From the NCBI RefSeq assembly GCF_028736035.1, contig NZ_CP117866.1, positions 9,651,001 through 9,715,000 on the forward strand: a stretch of DNA of 64,000 nucleotides. Reading direction: 5' to 3'. Both the position numbers and the translations under genes were made by a program. Source of the stretch: Streptomyces sp. T12 (GTDB lineage: Bacteria; Actinomycetota; Actinomycetes; Streptomycetales; Streptomycetaceae). Under the pieces are notes generated by a model. That model was not told where the DNA came from. It made no database searches and worked only from the letters and a program-made list of their open reading frames with translations. Each line of letters starts with the position of its first letter. Within the stretch, counting starts at the first letter, position 1. Below, piece after piece: positions 1 through 7,166 of the stretch.

Positions 1-1
1 G

Positions 2-476
2 GCCGCCTGGGCCGACGTGCACACGCTCGTCGGGCCGGGCGCCGTAGGTGCGCGCCAAGCCTGTCGACCACGTGCCGGACGGCTGGGCGATCGTCGGCGG
101 CGGAGAAGGCGTGCAACTCGCCGACACCGCACTGCGTGCCGAGCACGCCCCCGAGGCGGTCCGTCTCGGACCCGCCGACGTGCCGGAGATCCTCGACCTC
201 GTCGCCCGCACGAAACCGGGACCGTTCCTCGCGCGGACCATCCGCATGGGCACCTATCTCGGCATCCGGCACCGAGGCCGGCTGATCGTCCTGGCCGGCG
301 AACGCCTCCGTTTGCCCGGCCGGACCGAGATCGGCGCGGTCTGCACCGACCCCGAGCACCGTGGCCGGGGGCTGGCGATCCGCCTGTACGAATCGATCGG
401 CTTCACCCTGCGCCGCCGCTCGCCCAACCGCCTCGTGCGCACACCGGGAACAGCCGCGGAGATCGGGGCGTTGTGA
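2..476 (+). pseudogene. Broken GNAT family N-acetyltransferase (FR47-like)
   Basis: The reading frame at the left edge encodes AAWADVHTLVGPGA, which fits the N-terminal part of FR47-like acetyltransferases, but it does not continue. The matching downstream text (AKPVDHVPDGWAIV and onward) is in the next frame, after a TAG at 45-47, so there is a frameshift near position 45. Downstream, the acetyl-CoA binding stretch reads DPEHRGRGLA and jumps straight to IRLYESIGFTLRRR. About 30 residues that normally separate these two motifs (the helix and strand after the pyrophosphate loop) are missing in frame. Two independent lesions in one gene make it a pseudogene. The 5' end lies outside the window. 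The substrate of the ancestral enzyme cannot be inferred. Confidence 0.75.
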
Positions 477-532
477 CGCACGACGAGATGTGCGGCGTGC
501 CGCGCGCGATGCGATGGACGGAGGTGGCGGAC

Positions 533-619
533 GTGACGCACATGTTCCACGCCGTCCACCTCCACTCCCGGCCCCACATCGACCTCCAGCGCGTGTCCGG
601 CGCGCTCTGTTGTTCCTGA
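533..619 (+). CDS. Putative cysteine-attenuation leader peptide
   Basis: A 28-codon ORF starts with GTG at 533, preceded at good spacing by GGAGGT; an in-frame ATG lies at 542. Its C-terminal half reads RPHIDLQRVSGALCCS and then stops. Short actinobacterial leader peptides with an R-H-(I/V)-D-L/F-x-R core and cysteines at the very end are known upstream of sulfur-assimilation genes, where ribosome stalling at the cysteine codons is thought to couple expression to cysteine supply. Here the tandem Cys codons sit 75 bases before the GTG of the first LLM monooxygenase gene. The 620-694 stretch would hold the attenuation structure; I did not resolve a clear alternative hairpin. The leader assignment is by motif and position, the mechanism is inferred. 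Confidence 0.7.
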   Translation: MTHMFHAVHLHSRPHIDLQRVSGALCCS

Positions 620-694
620 CGTTCCCTCACCCGCCGTGCCCCACTCGAACGAGGGCCGGCGATCTCGTACGGACTTCCAGGAAGGCACTGACTC

Positions 695-1900
695 GTGTCC
701 TCAACACCCTCTTCCTCCCTGCACCTCGCCGTCGCGCTGGACGGCACCGGCTGGCATCCCGCCTCCTGGCGCGAGCCGGTGGCCCGCCCCCGGGACCTGT
801 TCACCGCCGCGTACTGGGCCGACCTGGTCACCGAGGCCGAGCGCGGCCTGCTCGACTTCGTGACCATCGAGGACGGCCTCGGCCCGCAGTCCTCCCACTT
901 TCTGGACCCGGACGAGCGCACCGACCAGGTACGTGGCCGCCTCGACGCCGTCCTCATCGCCTCCCGCGTGGCCCCTCTGACCCGCCACATAGGTCTGGTG
1001 CCGACGGTGGTCTCCACCCACACGGAGCCGTTCCACATCTCCAAGGCCATCGCCACCCTCGACTACGTCAGCACCGGCCGCGCCGGACTGCGCGTCCAGA
1101 TCACCGCCCGCCCGAACGAGGCCGCGCACTTCGGTCGCCGCACCATCCCGCGCATCGAGGCCTACGACAGCCCGGCCGCCCGCGAGGTGGTGACCGACCT
1201 CTTCGACGAGGCCGCCGACCACGTGGAGGCGGTGCGCCGCCTCTGGGACAGCTGGGAGGACGACGCCGAGATCCGGGACGCCGCCACCGGGCGCTTCATC
1301 GACCGCGACAAACTGCACTACATCGACTTCGAGGGCGGCCACTTCAACGTCAAGGGCCCCTCCATCACGCCCCGCCCGCCGCAGGGCCAGCCGATCGTCA
1401 CCGCCCTCGCCCACGACACCGTCCCCTACCGGCTCGTGGCCCGCGCCGCCGACATCGGCTACGTCACCCCGTACGACGCCGACGAGGCCCGCGCCGTCGT
1501 CGCCCAGATCCGTGCCGAACAGAACGCGGCCGGGAGAGCGGCCGAGCCCCTGCACGTCTTCGGCGACCTGGTGGTCTTCCTCGACGACGACCCGGCCGCC
1601 GCGACCGCACGCCGGGAACGGCTCGACGCGCTCGCCGGGCGGCCGTACACGAGTGACGCCCTCGTCTTCACCGGCGCGCCGTCCCAACTGGCCGACCTGC
1701 TCCAGGAGTTGCACACCGCCGGGCTGTCCGGCTTCCGGCTGCGCCCCGCCGTCGCCGGCCACGACCTCCCGGCGATCACCCGGGGCCTGGTCCCCGAACT
1801 CCAGCGCCGCGGAGCCTTCCGCCGCGCCTACGAGGCCGACACCCTGCGCGGCCTGCTGGGCCTGGACCGCCCCGCCAACCGCTACGCAGCCACCGCCTGA
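695..1900 (+). CDS. LLM class flavin-dependent oxidoreductase
   Basis: A 401-residue luciferase-like monooxygenase, of the usual family length. Members use reduced FMN and O2 to oxidise substrates, often opening C-S bonds of sulfonates, sulfones or thioethers. The N-terminus carries the TIM-barrel start (LHLAVALDGTGWHPASWREP), then a VTIEDGLGPQ segment and the LDYVSTGRAGLRVQIT segment typical of the family, and ends with LVPELQRRGAFR. The GTG at 695 is preceded by AGGAAGG. It is followed after 19 bases by a second LLM gene, and a cysteine leader peptide lies upstream, so a role in organosulfur scavenging under cysteine limitation is inferred. The actual substrate is not determined by sequence. 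A flavin reductase partner is not present in the window. Confidence 0.88.
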   Translation: MSSTPSSSLHLAVALDGTGWHPASWREPVARPRDLFTAAYWADLVTEAERGLLDFVTIEDGLGPQSSHFLDPDERTDQVRGRLDAVLIASRVAPLTRHIGLVPTVVSTHTEPFHISKAIATLDYVSTGRAGLRVQITARPNEAAHFGRRTIPRIEAYDSPAAREVVTDLFDEAADHVEAVRRLWDSWEDDAEIRDAATGRFIDRDKLHYIDFEGGHFNVKGPSITPRPPQGQPIVTALAHDTVPYRLVARAADIGYVTPYDADEARAVVAQIRAEQNAAGRAAEPLHVFGDLVVFLDDDPAAATARRERLDALAGRPYTSDALVFTGAPSQLADLLQELHTAGLSGFRLRPAVAGHDLPAITRGLVPELQRRGAFRRAYEADTLRGLLGLDRPANRYAATA

Positions 1901-1919
1901 GCCGAGGGACGTCACCACC

Positions 1920-3293
1920 ATGACCAAGCCGCTGAAGCAGATCCACCTGGCCGCTCACTTCCCCGGCGTCAACAACACCACCGTGTGGAGCGACCCGCGG
2001 GCCGGCAGCCACATCGAGTTCAGCTCCTTCGCTCACTTCGCGCGGACCGCCGAACGCGCCAAGTTCGACTTCCTGTTCCTCGCCGAGGGACTCAGGCTCC
2101 GCGAACAGGGCGGAAAGATCTACGACTTGGACGTCGTCGGCCGCCCCGACACCTTCACCGTGCTCGCCGCGCTCGCCGCCGTCACCGAGCACCTCGGGCT
2201 GACCGGCACCATCAACTCCACCTTCAACGAGCCCTACGAGGTCGCCCGCCAGTTCGCCAGCCTCGATCACCTCTCCGCAGGCCGCTCCGCCTGGAACGTC
2301 GTCACCTCCTGGGACGCCTTCACCGGCGAGAACTTCCGCCGCGGCGGCTTCCTGCCGCAGGAGGAGCGCTACTCCCGCGCCAAGGAGTTCCTCGCCACGG
2401 CGAACGAACTCTTCGACTCCTGGCACGGCGACGAGATCCTCGCCGACCAGGAGACCGGCACCTTCCTGCGGGACGCCAAGGCCGGTGCCTTCGTCCACAC
2501 CGGTCAGCACTTCGACATCCACGGGCAGTTCAACGTGCCACGTTCGCCCCAGGGCCGCCCGGTCGTCTTCCAGGCCGGCGACTCCGACGAGGGCCGTGAG
2601 TTCGCCGCCGCGGAAGCGGACGCCATCTTCAGCCGGTACGGCACCCTCGAGGCGGGCCAGGCCTTCTACACCGACGTGAAGTCCCGGCTCGCCAAGTACG
2701 GGCGCCGCCCCGACCAGCTGCTCATCCTGCCCGCCGCGACCTTCGCCCTCGCCGACACCGACGCCGAGGCCGAGGAACTCGCCCGCGAGGTGCGCCGCCA
2801 ACAGGTCAGCGGGGCCACCGCGCTCAAGCACCTGGAGTTCGTCTGGAACCGGGACCTGTCGGCGTACGACCCGGAGGGGCCGCTCCCCGACGTCGACCCG
2901 GACGTCAGCGACAACCACATCTCCAAGGGCCGCGCCCAGGTCCGCATGTACCGGGACCCGCTGGCCACCGCCCGCGAGTGGCGCGAACTGGCCGCCGCCA
3001 ACCAGTGGTCCATCCGCGACCTGGTCATCAACACCGGCAACCGGCAGAACTTCGTCGGTTCCCCGGCCACCCTCGCCCGGACCATCAACGACTTCGTCCA
3101 GGCCGACGCCAGTGACGGCTTCATCCTGGTCCCGCACATCACCCCGACGGGCCTCGACGAGTTCGCCGACAAGGTGGTCCCGCTGCTCCAGGAACAGGGC
3201 GTGTTCCGCACCGAGTACGAGGGCACGACCCTGCGCGACCACCTCGGCCTCGCCCACCCTGACGACGCCCGCGACGAGCGGATCGCGTCGTGA
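1920..3293 (+). CDS. NtaA/SnaA/DszA-family FMN-dependent monooxygenase
   Basis: 457 residues, matching the length of the NtaA/SnaA/SoxA(DszA)/DmoA branch of luciferase-like monooxygenases. Family segments are visible in order: an N-terminal IHLAAHFPGVNNTTVW with the SHIEFSSFAHFARTAERAKFD continuation, then LTGTINSTFNEPYEVARQFASLDHLS, GRSAWNVVTSWD, and the C-terminal FILVPHITPTGLDEF and RTEYEGTTLRDHLGL. Members oxidise nitrilotriacetate, dibenzothiophene sulfone, dimethyl sulfide and similar compounds with FMNH2 from a separate reductase. The ATG at 1920 lies 19 bases after the preceding LLM gene, so the two are probably cotranscribed behind the leader peptide. The stop overlaps the ATG of a third LLM gene by four bases, which indicates an original three-gene operon. 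Confidence 0.9.
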   Translation: MTKPLKQIHLAAHFPGVNNTTVWSDPRAGSHIEFSSFAHFARTAERAKFDFLFLAEGLRLREQGGKIYDLDVVGRPDTFTVLAALAAVTEHLGLTGTINSTFNEPYEVARQFASLDHLSAGRSAWNVVTSWDAFTGENFRRGGFLPQEERYSRAKEFLATANELFDSWHGDEILADQETGTFLRDAKAGAFVHTGQHFDIHGQFNVPRSPQGRPVVFQAGDSDEGREFAAAEADAIFSRYGTLEAGQAFYTDVKSRLAKYGRRPDQLLILPAATFALADTDAEAEELAREVRRQQVSGATALKHLEFVWNRDLSAYDPEGPLPDVDPDVSDNHISKGRAQVRMYRDPLATAREWRELAAANQWSIRDLVINTGNRQNFVGSPATLARTINDFVQADASDGFILVPHITPTGLDEFADKVVPLLQEQGVFRTEYEGTTLRDHLGLAHPDDARDERIAS

Positions 3294-3686
3294 AGTTCAT
3301 CGCCATCACCCTGATCGTGCACCGGCCCGATCCGGTCACCGGGATCCAGAAGCCGACCCACGACCGCTTCCGCGAGGTCCTCGACAACGCCGTGCTCGCC
3401 GAGGAACTGGGCTTCGACGGCTTCGGCGTGGGGGAGCGGCACGAGCGGCCGTTCATCTCCTTGTCCCCGACGGTCGTCCTCAGCCACGTCGCCGCCCTGA
3501 CGAAGCGGATACGGCTCTTCACCGCCGTGACGACGCTCAGCCTGCTCGACCCGGTGCGCGCCTACGAGGACTACGCCACCCTCGACCACCACTCCGGGGG
3601 CCGCCTGGAGTTGATCATCGGCAAGGGCAACGGCGCGGCCCAGCGCGAGCTGTTCCACGTCACGCCCGAGGACCAGTGGGACCAAG
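3290..3686 (+). pseudogene. Truncated LLM class oxidoreductase (N-terminal third)
   Basis: The ATG at 3290 overlaps the stop of the preceding LLM gene (translational coupling). The first ~131 residues are a clean luciferase-like monooxygenase N-terminus: MKFIAITLIVHRPDPVTG, the GFDGFGVGERHE segment, RLFTAVTTLSLLDPVRAYEDYATLDHHSGGR and ELIIGKGNGAAQRELFHV. Family resemblance stops at TPEDQWDQDA, near 3686. The frame stays open to 3865 with an Arg/Pro-rich tail that looks non-coding. Intact members are about 330-350 residues, so roughly 60% of the enzyme is lost. The break marks the left edge of a rearrangement; the right edge is the headless WYL gene ending at 4836. Confidence 0.8.
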
Positions 3687-3834
3687 ATGCTCGGCAGCCG
3701 CATCGGCGCAAGTGTGCAGGTGAGCGTCCTGCGCGGGGCGATCCCAAGATGGCGCGAGGTTCTCGTGCTTACGGGCAATTCCGCTGGCGGAGCCGGGAAC
3801 TTGCTCGTTCATGCGGGAATCCGGAAGCCGCTGC

Positions 3835-4305
3835 TCAGGCGATCCATCCCTCACCGTGTCGGTGACGGTCCAATCCCACAGCGGAGAACTCATCCTCTCC
3901 GGTGCTCGCCACGACGCCCAGCCGTCGAAGAGCCTGTGAGATGGCGCTGCCGGCCGGCGGGAAAGGCTGGCCCTCCGGTACCTGGAGCGGTCCCAGCACG
4001 ATGGTGCCGCCATCCCACACGGCAGCCTGCTGCTCGCCCACGCCGCCGAAGTACTCGGCTTCCACGTAGGCCACCGGCCCAGCAGTCGACCAGTCAGCGA
4101 GGGTCTTCTCGAACCCTCCCGGCAGCCGCCAGAACCCCAAAGGGCCCGCATCGCTGCCATCCGTGACGGAATCAAAGAGGGCGTCTGTCATCGGCATCAG
4201 CGACATGCCCTGTCCGAGCGATGCCAGCCGAGCAGCAGGCAGATCCCGCGCAGCGGCGCGCAACACCTCTCTGCCGGCGATCACTGCTTGCAGGTCATAG
4301 CCCAT
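3835..4305 (-). CDS. Uncharacterised actinobacterial protein, ~156 aa
   Basis: Begins with MGYDLQAVIAGREVLRAAAR and carries a run resembling small uncharacterised Streptomyces proteins: TDALFDSVTDG, GFWRLPGGFEKTLADWS, GPVAYVEAEYFGGVGEQ, then AVWDGGTIVLGPL, FPPAGSAISQALRRLG and EDEFSAVGLDRHR. There is no signal peptide or membrane segment; it should be cytosolic. No enzymatic motif is recognised. It sits on the opposite strand between a truncated LLM gene and a truncated WYL gene, so it probably arrived with the rearrangement that broke them. An upstream in-frame start at 4383 exists, but the MGYDL start at 4305 looks natural and is preceded by a purine-rich stretch (GGAGGGGACG on the minus strand). 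An immunity-type function is conceivable from its isolated, cargo-like position but is only a guess. Confidence 0.6.
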   Translation of the reverse strand: MGYDLQAVIAGREVLRAAARDLPAARLASLGQGMSLMPMTDALFDSVTDGSDAGPLGFWRLPGGFEKTLADWSTAGPVAYVEAEYFGGVGEQQAAVWDGGTIVLGPLQVPEGQPFPPAGSAISQALRRLGVVASTGEDEFSAVGLDRHRHGEGWIA

Positions 4306-4438
4306 CCCAACGTCCCCTCCACCGATCGGAGGCCCCATCTTGGCGCACGTGTCGAAACCGAACTCGCGCGGCACCCCGGCCAAAACAACCGCGCCCCCAG
4401 CGGGTTCTCACGAGAACACCGTCCAGATCCCTCGAACC

Positions 4439-4836
4439 CGCTGGTTTCGGATCACCAGGGCCATCCCGCTCCCCGGTCCGTCACCCGCCCCGCCGGCTTC
4501 GACCGGGCGGAGTTCTGGACCCGCTGGACCGCGGAGTTCGAGGCGAGCCTCGATCAACTCCCGGTGACGGTACGCCTCACCGCGGCCGGCCGGCGGGCCA
4601 GCCTGGCTGCTCTGCCCGAGGTGCTGGGAGACACCACGTCCGCCGCCCGCGCCACCCCCGACCCGGAACCCGGTCGGCACCGCCTGGTCCTGCATTTCGA
4701 CTCCCCGACGGCAGCGATCCGCCGCCTGCTGGGCTTCGGCCCCGACGCGGAGGTCCTCGAACCGCCCCAGGTGCGAGCACAGTTGGCCGAGACAGCAGCC
4801 AAGACAGCGGCCCGCTATGACCCTCCCGTGCGGTGA
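4439..4836 (+). pseudogene. Headless, frameshifted WYL-domain transcriptional regulator
   Basis: Only the C-terminal part of a WYL regulator remains. The residues WFRITRAIPLP (from about 4439, one frame) continue as SVTRPAGFDRAEFW in another frame, so a single-base indel lies near 4471-4478. From there the text follows the family to the end: LPVTVRLTAAGRRA, PEPGRHRLVLHFDSPTAA, IRRLLGFGPDAEVLEPP. The helix-turn-helix and most of the WYL domain are absent. The stop at 4834-4836 overlaps a possible GTG start of the downstream acetyltransferase, suggesting the original regulator gene was coupled to it. Not expected to make a functional DNA-binding protein. Confidence 0.75.
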
Positions 4837-4844
4837 TCGACGCC

Positions 4845-5285
4845 ATGCCGCCCGAGATCGTCCCCGCCGACGTCACCGACCTCCACCAGGTGGTGGAGGA
4901 CCACGCCCGCTACTGGGGCGGGCGGGACCTGCGCGCACTCCATCAGCCGGTGCTGGTGCGGGAGTTCGGCGCCACCTGCCTGGTAGCCCGTGCCGAGGAC
5001 GGCATTCGGGGCTATCTCATCGGCTTCGTCACCCCCGACCACACGGGGTACGTCCACCTGATCGCCACCCGGGACGACAGCCGCGGCACCGGCCTCGGCC
5101 GCCACCTCTACACCCACTTCACCGGAGTCGCCCGCGGCCAGGGAGCGGTCCGCCTCAAGGCGATCACATCGGTCACCAACAAGGGGTCGATCGCCTTCCA
5201 CCACACGCTCGGCTTCGACGCGCGCGTGGTGGAGGACTACGACGGTCCCGGCCGCCCGATGGTCGTCTTCACGCGGACGCTGTAA
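4845..5285 (+). CDS. GNAT family N-acetyltransferase
   Basis: A 146-residue GCN5-related acetyltransferase. The acetyl-CoA pyrophosphate loop is visible as RDDSRGTGLGRHLY in the middle of the chain, preceded by the strand GYVHLIATR and followed by the C-terminal NKGSIAFHHTLGF motif, all in standard GNAT order and spacing. The N-terminus (MPPEIVPADVTDLHQVVEDH) is a typical first strand and helix. The GTG at 4833 is an alternative start overlapping the stop of the broken WYL gene; ATG 4845 gives the more usual N-terminus. The gene seems intact even though its probable former upstream regulator is destroyed. The substrate is unknown. Confidence 0.85.
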   Translation: MPPEIVPADVTDLHQVVEDHARYWGGRDLRALHQPVLVREFGATCLVARAEDGIRGYLIGFVTPDHTGYVHLIATRDDSRGTGLGRHLYTHFTGVARGQGAVRLKAITSVTNKGSIAFHHTLGFDARVVEDYDGPGRPMVVFTRTL

Positions 5286-5291
5286 CCGATG

Positions 5292-5789
5292 TCAGCCGAG
5301 CAGGCGCAGGAGCGAGCCCAGTGACTCCTCCACGGTGCGCCCCGCCGTGTCCACCACAGCACGCTCGCGGTGCCACGGCTCGTACTCCCGCTCGACGAGC
5401 TGTTCCCAGCCCGGCAGTGGCAGATCCAGGATGTCGACCGACCGCGAGTCCACGCGCCGCCGATGCTCGTCCGGATCCGAGCAGACCACCTCCACCTCGA
5501 GCCAGGGCACGCCCGCACGCACCGCCGCGTCGCGCCACGCGTCCCGAGTCACGGCGAGCGGATTCACCGACTCCGTGATCACGGACAGTCCCTGCCGCAG
5601 ATGCTCCTCGGCGAGGGCGTACCCGACGACGTAGCCCGCCGGTCCGACGGGATGACGCGCCAGTCCGGAGCGGACCAGCGCCTGCTCGATGGTGTCGACG
5701 CGCAGATGAACCGCGCCGGTGCGGACGGCGAGGAGACGGGCCGGCGTGGTCTTGCCGCTGGCGGGCAGACCGCCGAGGACGACGAGCAT
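5292..5789 (-). CDS. AAA/P-loop kinase-like protein
   Basis: 165 residues beginning directly with a beta strand and Walker A motif, MLVVLGGLPASGKTT. It has the layout of small P-loop kinases (zeta-toxin or chloramphenicol-phosphotransferase-like): an HLRVDTIEQAL segment where the substrate carboxylate usually binds, a strand WLEVEVVCSDPDEHRRRV resembling the C-terminal lid region, and VDTAGRTVEESL near the end. Such proteins phosphorylate small molecules or nucleotides using ATP; no specific substrate can be named. It converges with the GNAT gene, six bases apart. Upstream (5790-5982) lies a strong hairpin that probably terminates the metallopeptidase transcript coming from the right. Confidence 0.75.
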   Translation of the reverse strand: MLVVLGGLPASGKTTPARLLAVRTGAVHLRVDTIEQALVRSGLARHPVGPAGYVVGYALAEEHLRQGLSVITESVNPLAVTRDAWRDAAVRAGVPWLEVEVVCSDPDEHRRRVDSRSVDILDLPLPGWEQLVEREYEPWHRERAVVDTAGRTVEESLGSLLRLLG

Positions 5790-5878
5790 GCGGCCATCCT
5801 GCCGGAGCCCTCCGACGGCACCGTTGAATGTTCATGCAGGTGTGCCGGTCGTTCGTACCCGGCCCGCGGCACCGGCTG

Positions 5879-5922
5879 GGCCGGGGAACGTCACCCTCCC
5901 CCGAAGGTGGCGTTCCCCGGCC
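5879..5922 (-). terminator. Long perfect hairpin, probable terminator
   Basis: GGCCGGGGAACG at 5879-5890 is the exact inverse complement of 5911-5922. Within the loop, CACC (5892-5895) can pair with GGTG (5906-5909), giving about 16 base pairs in total. It lies 60-100 bases past the stop of the metallopeptidase gene, reading on the minus strand, and has no U tract, as is common for Streptomyces terminators. Confidence 0.65.
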
Positions 5923-5982
5923 GCTTCCCCCGGCGCCGGACAGTGGACTGTCGCGTCCGTGCGCGTCAGCGGATCCGTGCTG

Positions 5983-7068
5983 TCACCAGCACATGACCGC
6001 CGTCTCACCCGAACCCCAGGTGGCGTACAGGCGCACTCGGACGAAATAGCGGCGGCCCTTGACGAGGCGGGCCTTGACGGTGGCGTTGTGCGGCGTGCCG
6101 CCGTCGTCCTGGGCGGTGAGGTAGCGGGGCTCGCCGTCCCGTTCCTCGAAGAGCACGACGACGGTGTCGCTGTCGCCGAAGGTGCCCACGGTGTACTCGC
6201 GGGTCTCCGGCGGCTCGACGACGAAGTCGGCCTGCTCGGCCGGCCCGAGCCGCAGCGGTACCGAGCGGAACGGCACCAGCTCCTGCGGTCCAGGCGTCTC
6301 GGCCGGCGGGTACCAGCGCCGGACGAACTCCTTGTCGGTCCTGGACAGCACGCCCGGCGGGTTCAGGCCCGCGCGGAACTGCTCCGGCTCCAGGATCAGC
6401 CCGGCCGAGAAGGGATACTCCATGATCGAGTGCGGGTCCCAGACGGAGCCGTTGACCTCGTTCGGGTCGAGCTTGCGCAGGATGTTGAAGAACGTCTTGT
6501 CCCGGCTCCAGAAGTTCGGCGGGCCCGCCAGATCGGCGAACACGGCCTCGTCGTCCCAGTGGATGCCGGCGAACGGGCTCTGGTGCTCGTGCAGCATGCC
6601 GAGCGCGTGCCCGATCTCGTGCAGGGCCGTCCCGCGCTCCCCGGGCGCGGTCAGGTCCCAGCCGAAGTTCATCGTGCGGTCGTTGAGGCCTACCTGGAGC
6701 GAGTCCCTGCCCACGTTCGACCAGGAGCCGTCGCCCAGCTGGAACCCGATGCGCAGCTCGGCCTCCGACCGGTCGCGCACCTCCACGAACGACACGCCGA
6801 TGCCGAGGCCCTGCCACTCCTGGAAGCACTCGCGCACGACATCCTGCTGTTCCTTGCTGCCGACCCATGACACGCGCTGGGCCTTGCCGGTCGCCGGATC
6901 GGGGATCACGGATCCGTCGGAGTCCCGGTCGAAGAAGCAGTAGTGCAGCACGGTGCCGTTGACCCACATCCGGCGTTGGCTGATGAGCGCACTGAGCCGC
7001 TCGGCGGCCAGCCCCGGTGCGAAGGCGGGCGCCGACTGCTGCGCGAGGGAGCAGTAGCGAGCGGTCAT
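5983..7068 (-). CDS. M12 (astacin-like) zinc metallopeptidase, apparently unexported
   Basis: About 361 residues from the MTARYCSLAQ start. The zinc signature HEIGHALGMLHEH fits the astacin pattern HExxHxxGxxHE, and a Met-turn (SIMEYPF) follows about 60 residues later, so the catalytic domain looks complete and active. The segment before it (VRECFQEWQGLGIGVSFVEV) is the usual N-lobe. The C-terminal ~90 residues form a beta-rich domain resembling PPC-like sandwiches (YTVGTFGDSDTVVVLFEE, RRYFVRVRLYATWGSG). No signal peptide or hydrophobic N-terminus is seen, even from the earlier start at 7137, which is unusual for this family. It is divergent from the LAL regulator at 7167 and shares with it a gap containing two inverted or bipartite elements. 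I infer membership of the adjacent protease block. Confidence 0.85.
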   Translation of the reverse strand: MTARYCSLAQQSAPAFAPGLAAERLSALISQRRMWVNGTVLHYCFFDRDSDGSVIPDPATGKAQRVSWVGSKEQQDVVRECFQEWQGLGIGVSFVEVRDRSEAELRIGFQLGDGSWSNVGRDSLQVGLNDRTMNFGWDLTAPGERGTALHEIGHALGMLHEHQSPFAGIHWDDEAVFADLAGPPNFWSRDKTFFNILRKLDPNEVNGSVWDPHSIMEYPFSAGLILEPEQFRAGLNPPGVLSRTDKEFVRRWYPPAETPGPQELVPFRSVPLRLGPAEQADFVVEPPETREYTVGTFGDSDTVVVLFEERDGEPRYLTAQDDGGTPHNATVKARLVKGRRYFVRVRLYATWGSGETAVMCW

Positions 7069-7101
7069 GCCGAACAGGTTGCCGTCGGCCCGCCGCGGGC
7101 G

Positions 7102-7123
7102 CTTGAGTCGAGGGCTACTCAAG
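7102..7123. promoter_or_regulatory. Inverted repeat between metallopeptidase and LAL regulator
   Basis: CTTGAG (7102-7107) and CTCAAG (7118-7123) are perfect inverse complements around a 10-base spacer. They lie in the 98-base divergent gap. This is a candidate operator; the protein that binds is unknown. Confidence 0.4.
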
Positions 7124-7129
7124 TCCCTG

Positions 7130-7164
7130 TGTATCAAGTGTGAGTCACCGCGCTCTCATTGCCG
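7130..7164. promoter_or_regulatory. Bipartite element, copy A (shared with 11694-11728)
   Basis: TGTATCAA, 14 unconserved bases, then GCTCTCATTGCCG. The same two blocks occur with identical spacing between the CHAT and subtilisin genes (8/8 and 11/13 matching bases). Its place in the divergent gap of metallopeptidase and LAL regulator suggests co-regulation of both gene pairs, perhaps by the LAL regulator or the locus sigma factor. Binding is inferred only. Confidence 0.5.
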
Positions 7165-7166
7165 TG

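Noticed and set aside
3684..4440. Insertion sequence or integron at the LLM/WYL scar
   Set aside because: No transposase, integrase, terminal inverted repeat or target duplication could be found at the edges.
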